A stretch of 11,735 nucleotides of DNA. It comes from Anaerolineales bacterium (lineage in GTDB: Bacteria > Chloroflexota > Anaerolineae > Anaerolineales > E44-bin32). Each line of letters begins with the position of its first letter. Position 1 is the first letter of the stretch. Below are positions 5,863 to 11,735 of this stretch, piece by piece. The stretch lies in NCBI GenBank assembly GCA_023144145.1, contig JAGLGG010000261.1:1-11735 (forward strand), written 5' to 3'. The notes beneath the pieces were generated by a model. That model searched no databases and was not told the DNA's origin. It saw only the letters and a list, made by a program, of their open reading frames with translations. A program made the position numbers and the translations under genes.

Positions 5863-6894
5863 ATGAGTAAAGTTACGCCAACATCCAGGAGAAAATCGGA
5901 TCATATCCTGATCAACCTTGAGCAGGATGTTCGATCCGCCCTCACAACTGGCCTGGAACGTATTCGATTTGAACACAACGCTGTTCCAGAACTTAACCTA
6001 GAAGATATCGATCTCAATACTGAATTTCTAGGAATGAGCCTAAACGCCCCTTTACTGATCTCATCCATGACTGGTGGGACTGAAGGTGCTCAACGAATTA
6101 ACATTGCACTTGCCATTGCAGCTCAGGAAAAAGGTATCGCTCTAGGATTGGGCTCCCAACGTGCTGCGCTCGAAAACCCGGAAGTCGATAAGACATTCAA
6201 TGTACGTGCTGAAGCGCCTGACATTCCAATCTACGCAAATCTCGGCGCGGTTCAACTGAACTATGGCTACGGCTTCGATGAGTGCCAGCGCGCGGTGGAC
6301 ATGGTTTCTGCGGATGCATTGATCTTCCATTTCAACGCCCTGCAAGAGGCGATCCAGCCTGAGGGAGATATAAATTTCAAGGGTCTGCTCCCCAAGATCG
6401 AGGCGATTTGTTCTAAGCTCTCCGTCCCTGTTATTGCCAAGGAAGTTGGATGGGGCATTGGCACCTCGGCGGCTAAACAGTTGATCAATAGCGGGGTTTC
6501 TGCAATCGATGTTGCCGGGGCAGGAGGCACTTCCTGGTCTGAAGTTGAGATGCATCGAGCCCAAGATTCCATGGCCGCTGAGCTGGCATCCTCGTTCATC
6601 GATTGGGGCATCCCTACTGCGACTGCTGTCAGAGACATCCACGCTACTTTCCCATCCGTTCCTTTGATTGCATCTGGAGGCCTCCGATCCGGAATCGATA
6701 CCGCCAAATGCATAGCCCTTGGCGCAAACGTAGGCGGCATAGCAGGACCATTTCTGAAAGCCGCAGTCGAATCAGCCGAAGCGGTATGCGATACAATTGA
6801 TCTGATCAGCTCTCAACTGCGGATTTGCATGTTTGCTGCAGGCTGTTCAGACCTTAATAGTTTGTCTAATACGCCATTGCATTCATCCTTATGA
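5863..6894 (+). CDS. fni: Type 2 isopentenyl-diphosphate delta-isomerase (FMN-dependent)
   Basis: This 343-residue cytoplasmic flavoenzyme interconverts IPP and DMAPP using FMN, NAD(P)H and Mg. It has the type 2 signatures in order: Arg-Arg-Lys-x-Asp-His-Ile (9-15), Ser-Met-Thr-Gly-Gly (68-72), Gly-Ser-Gln-Arg (97-100), His156-Phe-Asn158-Ala-Leu-Gln161-Glu162 with a following Gln-Pro-Glu-Gly-Asp, Lys-Glu-Val-Gly-Trp-Gly, Asp-Val-Ala-Gly-Ala-Gly-Gly-Thr-Ser-Trp, and a phosphate/FMN-binding Ser-Gly-Gly-Leu-Arg-Ser-Gly. Asn158, Gln161 and Glu162 match the family's Mg/substrate positions. ATG 5863 gives a normal family length and starts just before the Arg-Lys motif, though no clear ribosome binding site precedes it; in-frame starts further upstream fall within the promoter. 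The stop overlaps the next start as ATGA (6891-6894). It is unrelated to the Nudix-type isomerase. Confidence 0.93.
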   Translation: MSKVTPTSRRKSDHILINLEQDVRSALTTGLERIRFEHNAVPELNLEDIDLNTEFLGMSLNAPLLISSMTGGTEGAQRINIALAIAAQEKGIALGLGSQRAALENPEVDKTFNVRAEAPDIPIYANLGAVQLNYGYGFDECQRAVDMVSADALIFHFNALQEAIQPEGDINFKGLLPKIEAICSKLSVPVIAKEVGWGIGTSAAKQLINSGVSAIDVAGAGGTSWSEVEMHRAQDSMAAELASSFIDWGIPTATAVRDIHATFPSVPLIASGGLRSGIDTAKCIALGANVGGIAGPFLKAAVESAEAVCDTIDLISSQLRICMFAAGCSDLNSLSNTPLHSSL

Positions 6895-7913
6895 CTGAGA
6901 TACATTCGCCCTTCCCCACAATCCCACAATTACGCCAAGCCATCGATGAAGACTTAAGAATCGCTTGGAGCTTACTTGATAACTATAAGGCCGAAGACAT
7001 CGCCCAAATCCTTTCCTATCACTTGGGATGGCTGGAGGAAAGTCAGCAGAATAAGGGTAAGAGGATCCGGCCATTACTGACGCTTCTGAGTTGCGCGGCT
7101 GTTGGTGGAGACTGGCGTTGGGCCACTCCAATATCAAGTTGTATTGAACTCATCCATAATTTCTCTCTCATCCATGATGATATTGAAGATGGCAGTGAGA
7201 CTCGTCGAGGCCAAACCACAATTTGGAAGCGATGGGGAGTCCCGAAGGCAATCAACATCGGAGACGCTGTTTTTGTGCTTGGTCGCCTCTCCGCACACCG
7301 AATTACCGAAAATAACCTGCCTGATGCAGTAGTAGTCAAAGTATTCAAAATTCTGGATCATGCCTGTATGAAATTAACAGTTGGTCAGGATTTGGATCTA
7401 GCATTTGAGACACGCGAGGATGTCGCTGAGGATGAGTATTTGGAGATGATCGAAGGAAAAACATCCGCCTTGTTGGCAGCTTCGACGTCGTGCGGCGGTG
7501 TGGTGGCTCAAGCGGATACCGACACGATTGAAACCTTACATGTATTCGGTCACCATTTAGGGATGGCCTTTCAAATTCGAGACGACATCCTGGGCCTATG
7601 GGGAGATCCAAATCAAACAGGTAAATCAATTGGAGACGATCTCCGCGCGCGAAAGAAAACCCTTCCGATCATCTACGGACTGCGCCAATCAGATGAATTT
7701 AAAGAGCGATGGGATTCAGGAGGCCTAGATGACGCCTCGATTGAATCCATGCGTGAGGCCTTAGAATCTTCAGATGCTCTTGCATACACCGACGCACAAT
7801 CCGAAAAGCACACAGAATTGGCCCATGATGCAATTTCATCTTTAGGGCTTGAAAACATTGCCTCGCGGCTTTTGACAGAATTAACTTCGGAATTGTTAGT
7901 CCGGCAAATTTGA
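6891..7913 (+). CDS. Trans-prenyltransferase, probably geranylgeranyl-diphosphate synthase
   Basis: This 340-residue polyprenyl synthetase condenses IPP with allylic diphosphates. The family's Lys57-x-x-Arg60-Pro is present. The first aspartate-rich motif is Asp96-Asp-Ile-Glu-Asp100, followed by Gly-Ser-x-x-Arg-Arg-Gly. The second reads Asp231-Asp-Ile-Leu-Gly-Leu-Trp-Gly-Asp, the DDxxG variant seen in many bacterial GGPP synthases, then Thr-Gly-Lys-Ser and Asp-Asp-x-x-x-x-Lys-Lys-Thr-Leu-Pro. Phe91 lies five residues before the first Asp, position -4 is Ser, and the DDxxD has no two-residue insertion; in the published classification that combination resembles type I (archaeal-type) C20 synthases. 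A C15 product cannot be excluded. It is translationally coupled to the isomerase that supplies its DMAPP and ends before a terminator. Downstream products (quinone side chain, carotenoid, polyprenyl carrier) are not indicated here. Confidence 0.9.
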   Translation: MTEIHSPFPTIPQLRQAIDEDLRIAWSLLDNYKAEDIAQILSYHLGWLEESQQNKGKRIRPLLTLLSCAAVGGDWRWATPISSCIELIHNFSLIHDDIEDGSETRRGQTTIWKRWGVPKAINIGDAVFVLGRLSAHRITENNLPDAVVVKVFKILDHACMKLTVGQDLDLAFETREDVAEDEYLEMIEGKTSALLAASTSCGGVVAQADTDTIETLHVFGHHLGMAFQIRDDILGLWGDPNQTGKSIGDDLRARKKTLPIIYGLRQSDEFKERWDSGGLDDASIESMREALESSDALAYTDAQSEKHTELAHDAISSLGLENIASRLLTELTSELLVRQI

Positions 7914-7958
7914 GTGCACTGGAAAACCTCCCTTAACGCGAGTGGGGGGATAACTGTG

Positions 7959-7988
7959 GAGGTCATGCTCTTTCGATTGACCTCTTTT
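7959..7988 (+). terminator. Rho-independent terminator after the prenyltransferase gene
   Basis: A perfect 7-bp stem, GAGGTCA / TGACCTC, encloses a 12-nt loop and is followed by TTTT. It sits 45 nt after the stop codon and would end the isoprenoid transcript. The left arm can alternatively pair with ACCTCC at 7926-7931. Confidence 0.6.
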
Positions 7989-8172
7989 CAGTGGAGTCAA
8001 GCAAAACAAACTCGCTAAAGATATTGCCACCGCTTTCCTGCCACTCTAAAAAGAATTCAATCAGTCATTACGGAAAATTAGTTCATTAAATGATCTTGAT
8101 GGGATTATTCATATCTAAAATTAAGATAAAAAATCATACCTGCTCAAACGGCTGATGTCCGCTCCATACGCG

Positions 8173-8200
8173 TTGCACCGCAATTTTCTCATGCTATAAT
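8173..8200 (+). promoter_or_regulatory. Extended -10 promoter of the kinase-phosphatase-VWA operon
   Basis: TTGCAC (8173-8178), a 16-base spacer and perfect TATAAT (8195-8200) preceded by TGC form an extended -10 promoter. Transcription would start near 8207, 24 nt before ATG 8231. The three downstream genes have gaps of 31 and 10 nt, so this promoter probably serves all of them. Confidence 0.75.
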
Positions 8201-8230
8201 CGGCTGGTTGGCAAGCCATTCTCTTGGAGT

Positions 8231-10186
8231 ATGTCCCTTTTTTTTCTGAAAATATTTGATCGGATAACACTCCTTGGGAACCTTTGGTTGGTAGTGAGGA
8301 TTATGCGTAGAACAACTCGTACTCTTGGTGATAAGAAAGCAAGTCCTACAACTTCGCTCGGTAAACTCAAACCTGGAATCACCCTCCAGGATCGCTATTT
8401 AGTTTTGGGCATTTTAGGTTCTGGTGGTATGAGTTCCGTCTACAAGGGACGGGACTTGCATTTCCCCAATGTCACCAAACTTGTTGCCATAAAAGAGATG
8501 GTGAACTTAGCGGCAGATCCCACCATGTACGAAATGATCATCCGAAACTTCGAACGTGAAGCCGACCTACTCGCAACGCTCTCTCACCCCGCCATTCCCA
8601 GGATATACGACTACTTTACTCATGACGCAAGCTCCTACCTGGTGATGGAGTTCATCGAAGGAAAAGACCTTGAAGCGACCCTGCGCGAGCAAGATGACTA
8701 CCTCCCCGAGGAAGAGGTCATTAAGTGGGCCATCGAGCTTTGCGATGTTCTAGCTTATCTTCACAAGCACGAACCCCAACCCGTAATATTCCGTGACATG
8801 AAACCATCGAACGTCATGGTGGATCAACATGGGCACATCCGCCTCATCGACTTCGGTATTGCACGGGTTTTCCAGCCTGGGCAAAAGGGCACGATGATCG
8901 GCACCGAAGGGTACTCCCCTCCCGAGCAATACCGTGGTGAGGCTTCTCCCCAGGGTGACCTTTTCGCCCTCGGTGCGACGCTTCACCACCTTCTCACACG
9001 GCGTGACCCTCGCGCTGAACCCCCCTTCTCTTTCTCAGAGCGGCCTATTCGAGAGATAAACTCTGCTATCTCTGCCGAATTGGAATCGGTCGTCAATGGA
9101 TCCCTTGCATACGAACCCAAAGATCGTTTCCCAACGGCGGATGCGATGAAACAGGCTTTGTTGTCGGCTGCAAAGAAAACCGGGGTTTTATCTTCCGGGG
9201 CAACGGCTGCGATCCTACAACCGTCAAATGAAGTTGAGGAGATCTGGTCATTTGAGTGCGAAGATGAAATTCGCGGAACGCCATTGGTCCACAATGGTTC
9301 GGTGTACATTGGCTGCTATGACAACAACCTTTATGCACTTGATGCCAAAACGGGTGAGTTCCAATGGAAATACGCCACTGAGGGTGGAATCCCCACCCGA
9401 CCAACTGCGGAAGAAGAGATGATATTCGTTGGATCTGAGGATTCTCGCCTTTATGCGGTTACCGCTTCAAAAGGCGAACTGATTTGGACATATTATACTG
9501 AGGGTCCCATTCGATCATCTCCAGTGATATCAGAGGGACATCTCTTTTTCGGATCGGATGACTCGCACCTACATGTCGTGAATATGCTTAGCGGAAACCG
9601 GGCCTGGAGAACAGAAGCCAATGGTCCGATCCGATGCATGCCTCTTGTCGCCAATGAAAGGGTTTATTTTGGATGTGAAATGGGTGACTTCTACTCCGTT
9701 GATTTTCGCGGTGAGCTTAAGTGGCGCTTTAAAGCAAAACGAGCACTCACCTCTTCTCCAATTCTAGTAGAGGGTCTCATTTATTTGGGGTCCATGGATT
9801 GGACCTTATACGCTCTCGAGGCCGAAGTCGGCTGGGAAGTTTGGCGTTTCCGACTAGGAAGACCAACTATTTCAACTCCTGCTCACGCTGAAGGACGGAT
9901 ATTCACCGGATGCGCTGACGGGAATATCTACGCTATTGACGCACGCTCGAGCCGAGAAATTTGGCGCTTTACGACAGAACATCAGGTGACTGCATCGCCG
10001 ATCATTCACGAGGATTCTCTGTACTGCGGATCTGTTGATGGCTCGATGTATTGTCTTGACATGCGATCTGGAAGATTGCGTTGGCGCTTCCGTACCGGCG
10101 CTGCGATAACTGGTACTTCAGCCATAGACGATAATATCCTTTACTTCGGCTCAATGGATAAACGCATATATGCATTGGTTACTTAA
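8231..10186 (+). CDS. Ser/Thr protein kinase fused to an eight-blade PQQ-like propeller
   Basis: This 651-residue protein joins a Hanks-type kinase to a beta-propeller. Kinase (about 56-315): Gly-Ser-Gly-Gly-Met-Ser-Ser-Val (63-70), ATP lysine 88 in Ala-Ile-Lys, catalytic loop Phe187-Arg-Asp189-Met-Lys-Pro-Ser-Asn with Phe replacing the usual His, Asp207-Phe-Gly, and Gly-Thr-x-Gly-Tyr-x-x-Pro-Glu-Gln-Tyr. The active site appears intact. The rest is eight repeats starting at Trp 339, 379, 419, 459, 498, 538, 578 and 618, each with a hydrophobic-Tyr/Phe-x-Gly-Ser/Cys turn, then Leu-Tyr-Ala-Leu/Val-Asp. No membrane helix separates the two parts, so both should be cytoplasmic; the propeller may bind the phosphorylation target or a ligand. 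The start is uncertain: at ATG 8231 GGAG is only 1 nt away and the first 24 residues are hydrophobic and not family-like; ATG 8303 has GAGGA 2 nt upstream. The gene leads an operon with PP2C and J-VWA genes. Confidence 0.92.
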   Translation: MSLFFLKIFDRITLLGNLWLVVRIMRRTTRTLGDKKASPTTSLGKLKPGITLQDRYLVLGILGSGGMSSVYKGRDLHFPNVTKLVAIKEMVNLAADPTMYEMIIRNFEREADLLATLSHPAIPRIYDYFTHDASSYLVMEFIEGKDLEATLREQDDYLPEEEVIKWAIELCDVLAYLHKHEPQPVIFRDMKPSNVMVDQHGHIRLIDFGIARVFQPGQKGTMIGTEGYSPPEQYRGEASPQGDLFALGATLHHLLTRRDPRAEPPFSFSERPIREINSAISAELESVVNGSLAYEPKDRFPTADAMKQALLSAAKKTGVLSSGATAAILQPSNEVEEIWSFECEDEIRGTPLVHNGSVYIGCYDNNLYALDAKTGEFQWKYATEGGIPTRPTAEEEMIFVGSEDSRLYAVTASKGELIWTYYTEGPIRSSPVISEGHLFFGSDDSHLHVVNMLSGNRAWRTEANGPIRCMPLVANERVYFGCEMGDFYSVDFRGELKWRFKAKRALTSSPILVEGLIYLGSMDWTLYALEAEVGWEVWRFRLGRPTISTPAHAEGRIFTGCADGNIYAIDARSSREIWRFTTEHQVTASPIIHEDSLYCGSVDGSMYCLDMRSGRLRWRFRTGAAITGTSAIDDNILYFGSMDKRIYALVT

Positions 10187-10217
10187 GCAATATAGAACGA
10201 ATCGACAGGAACAGTAA

Positions 10218-11105
10218 ATGGATTTCTTGGACCGCCTTTTGGGCAAGCGAAAACACCTAGCCCCAGACATCATCGATACTGCACCGCTCGACCCAGCCAT
10301 GGTTGAGCAGGTTGAAAAAGTAGCCCTGGAGAAGGGACGCATTCTTGTTGGCACAGCCCAATCGACCGGGTTGGAGCGCAGTCATAACGAAGATACGCTA
10401 TTTGTGATGCAGGGGAATTCAGAAGGCGAAGGATCGCTACCTAATTTCGGTCTCTTCATTGTTGCGGATGGTATGGGCGGGCACCGCGCAGGAGAAGTTG
10501 CCAGCGCCATCTCGGTTCGTAAAGTCGCTCATCGAATTACGCAAGATACCATCTTGCACCTGTTTGATGAGCAAAATAGTGATGAAATACCGCCCATCCA
10601 AGATATGGTTCGACAGGCTCTCGAGGTGGCCAACGACGCAGTTGTCGAAAGGGTTCCTGGAGGTGGAACGACGCTTACAGTTGCCCTCTTACTCGGAAAT
10701 TACTTGACCATTGGGCACGTTGGGGATAGTCGTGCTTCCATCATCTCAGATAATGGTTCAAAAGCGATTACGCGCGATCACTCTTTGGTGGAAAGATTAC
10801 GTGAGCTTGGACAATTATCGGAAGAAGAGGCTGCCTCGCACCCTCAACGCAACGTTTTATATCGCGCTATTGGTCAGGGCACGAATCTTGAAGTAGATGT
10901 TGTTTCCCATCCCGTTCCTTCGAATGGTTATATTCTTATTTGTTCAGATGGCCTTTGGGGGGTGGTTGAGGAAGATGATATTCAAAACATTGTACTCAAC
11001 TCATCTCATCCACAAATAGCGTGTGAGCAACTTATCCAGGCGGCAAATGCAGCCGGGGGTCCTGACAACATAACTGCTGTACTCGTCCAATTTCCATCAG
11101 AATAG
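10218..11105 (+). CDS. PP2C-family Ser/Thr phosphatase
   Basis: This 295-residue metal-dependent phosphatase (PPM/PP2C, Stp1/PrpC type) should reverse phosphorylation by the kinase encoded 31 nt upstream. Its motifs are complete: Arg54-Ser-His-Asn57-Glu-Asp59, Val-Ala-Asp84-Gly-Met-Gly-Gly-His, Gly-Gly-Thr-Thr-Leu, Gly-His-Val-Gly-Asp-Ser-Arg, Thr-Arg-Asp-His-Ser-Leu-Val, Cys-Ser-Asp244-Gly-Leu-Trp, and Gly-Gly-Pro-Asp283-Asn-Ile-Thr. Asp59, Asp84, Asp244 and Asp283 are the expected two-metal ligands. About 40 residues of charged, non-conserved sequence precede the catalytic domain. There is no membrane segment, so it is cytoplasmic. AGGA is 7 nt before the ATG. Substrates are unknown; the kinase and the following VWA protein are the obvious candidates. 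Confidence 0.95.
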   Translation: MDFLDRLLGKRKHLAPDIIDTAPLDPAMVEQVEKVALEKGRILVGTAQSTGLERSHNEDTLFVMQGNSEGEGSLPNFGLFIVADGMGGHRAGEVASAISVRKVAHRITQDTILHLFDEQNSDEIPPIQDMVRQALEVANDAVVERVPGGGTTLTVALLLGNYLTIGHVGDSRASIISDNGSKAITRDHSLVERLRELGQLSEEEAASHPQRNVLYRAIGQGTNLEVDVVSHPVPSNGYILICSDGLWGVVEEDDIQNIVLNSSHPQIACEQLIQAANAAGGPDNITAVLVQFPSE

Positions 11106-11115
11106 GGAAGGTTTT

Positions 11116-11735
11116 GTGGGAGGAGAAAAAGATTTCTATGCCTTATTAGGCATACCTCGGAATGCCACCCAAGAGCAAATTCGCCGTGCCTATCGCGAAG
11201 CTGCGTTGCTTTTACACCCCGATAGAACCTCAGATCCCGAAGATGCGGAGTTATTCCTTCAGGTTGGAAAAGCCCACGAGATTCTGATTGATCCGGAACT
11301 ACGTGTAGAGTACAACGCATACCTGGTTGCTGCTGAGGCGGAACAAGCCAGCAAAGCGGGGTTCACGTGTATTATTCAGCACAGCCGCGGGGGACTACTC
11401 CAACTTGGAGAGCCACAAGTTCATTACCTGCTTCTAGATATCCTTTCAGCTCCCGACTTGCCGGCGGTGCGGGCTCCGATTAACCTCACCATCGTCATTG
11501 ACCGCTCGACTTCAATGCAAGGTCAGAGACTCGACCAAGTTAGATCGGCCACATTAACCATCCTGGAAGGATTAAATCCGAGTGATTCCGCCTCAATTGT
11601 CTCATTCAGCGATCGTGCGGAGGTCATCGTCACCCCCCAACAAGCCAAGGAGATGTCTGTCGCCCGAGCACGCTTAAGCTTGCTCCAGGCTGGTGGAGGA
11701 ACTGAGATTGGGCAGGGTCTCCAGCTCGGGTTACT
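11116..11735 (+). CDS. J-domain and VWA-domain fusion protein (cut by window end)
   Basis: 206 complete codons are visible before the window ends. Residues about 5-70 form a DnaJ J domain: Asp-Phe-Tyr-x-Leu-Leu-Gly-Ile, Ile-Arg-Arg-Ala-Tyr-Arg, the diagnostic His34-Pro-Asp36, and Ala-His-Glu-x-Leu-x-Asp-Pro-x-x-Arg-x-x-Tyr. A linker (71-120) leads to a VWA domain beginning at about 121, with an intact metal site Asp129-x-Ser131-x-Ser133 and, further on, Gly-Gly-Gly-Thr-Glu-Ile for the third metal ligand. J domains stimulate Hsp70 ATPase activity, and VWA domains bind partners through a divalent metal, so the protein may recruit a chaperone to a VWA-bound client. The start is GTG 11116 with GGGAAGG just upstream, 10 nt after the phosphatase stop. 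Other DnaJ hallmarks (Gly/Phe region, zinc centre) are absent from the visible part. Confidence 0.88.
   Translation, partial: MGGEKDFYALLGIPRNATQEQIRRAYREAALLLHPDRTSDPEDAELFLQVGKAHEILIDPELRVEYNAYLVAAEAEQASKAGFTCIIQHSRGGLLQLGEPQVHYLLLDILSAPDLPAVRAPINLTIVIDRSTSMQGQRLDQVRSATLTILEGLNPSDSASIVSFSDRAEVIVTPQQAKEMSVARARLSLLQAGGGTEIGQGLQLGL

Larger units (their letters stand above)
7914..8230. other. 317-base gap: terminator, AT-rich stretch, promoter
   Basis: No credible gene lies here. The left part holds the terminator of the isoprenoid pair (7959-7988). The middle (about 7990-8150) is AT-rich, with a small palindrome TCATTAAATGA and a weak TATCT/AGATA inverted repeat but no clear regulatory architecture. 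The right end holds the promoter of the kinase gene. A small RNA in the middle cannot be excluded, but I see no promoter-terminator pair for one. Confidence 0.6.

Noticed and set aside
6142..6740. Reverse-strand open frames of about 160 codons inside the isomerase gene
   Set aside because: Two overlapping antisense frames over highly conserved coding sequence, with no family signatures or ribosome binding sites; shadows of the real gene.
7990..8172. Small RNA or riboswitch in the gap before the kinase gene
   Set aside because: I find no conserved riboswitch core, no promoter on the left side and only weak AT-rich hairpins.
1..11735. Defence island, CRISPR or mobile element
   Set aside because: No direct-repeat array, transposase, integrase, nuclease or toxin-antitoxin pair was seen; the genes are metabolic, envelope or signalling in character.

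Overview
The window is chromosomal bacterial DNA of moderate GC content (roughly half by eye), densely coding, with short gaps, frequent stop/start overlaps and four well-formed promoter-like sites. I see no tRNA, rRNA, CRISPR array, insertion sequence or phage gene. The gene content fits a member of the Chloroflexota, perhaps Anaerolineae-like: a G5/propeller lipoprotein, a flavin-type IPP isomerase, a GGPP-type prenyl synthase with a DDxxG second motif, a ChlI-like ATPase without an obvious pigment pathway, and a kinase fused to a PQQ-like propeller. This placement is inference from gene content only.

Layout. (1) 1-3197, all +: the likely tail of an unidentified gene; a 535-residue lipoprotein (DUF348-like and G5 domains, then a TolB-like propeller); a UDP-glucuronate decarboxylase-type sugar-nucleotide enzyme; and a GtrA-like four-helix membrane protein. 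This looks like an envelope/glycan block. (2) 3230-5356, +: a promoter, then a small protein with three beta-flower-like repeats, a hotdog acyl-CoA thioesterase that probably starts at an unannotated CTG codon, and a ChlI/BchI-type AAA+ ATPase. The second and third genes each overlap the preceding stop codon. (3) 5357-5497: two tandem mini-hairpins and a perfect 9-bp bidirectional terminator between convergent genes. (4) 5498-5734, -: acyl carrier protein, divergent from (5) 5863-7913, +: type 2 isopentenyl-diphosphate isomerase and a trans-prenyltransferase, translationally coupled and followed by a terminator. Back-to-back promoters flank a small inverted repeat in the ACP/isomerase gap. (6) 7914-8230: a 317-base gap holding that terminator and a strong promoter. 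(7) 8231-11735, +: a Ser/Thr kinase fused to an eight-blade PQQ-like propeller, a PP2C phosphatase, and a J-domain-VWA protein cut by the window edge.

How they work together. The last block is the most interesting. Kinase, phosphatase and VWA protein in one transcription unit match the logic of the vWA-PP2C-kinase triads known from tellurium-resistance-type (TerY-P) stress loci, but here the kinase carries a propeller with no membrane segment between the domains, and the VWA protein carries a DnaJ J domain. That suggests a cytoplasmic phospho-signalling module connected to chaperone recruitment. The isoprenoid pair would make DMAPP from IPP and extend it to a C15-C20 prenyl diphosphate for quinones, carotenoids or polyprenyl carriers, next to the ACP used for fatty acid synthesis.
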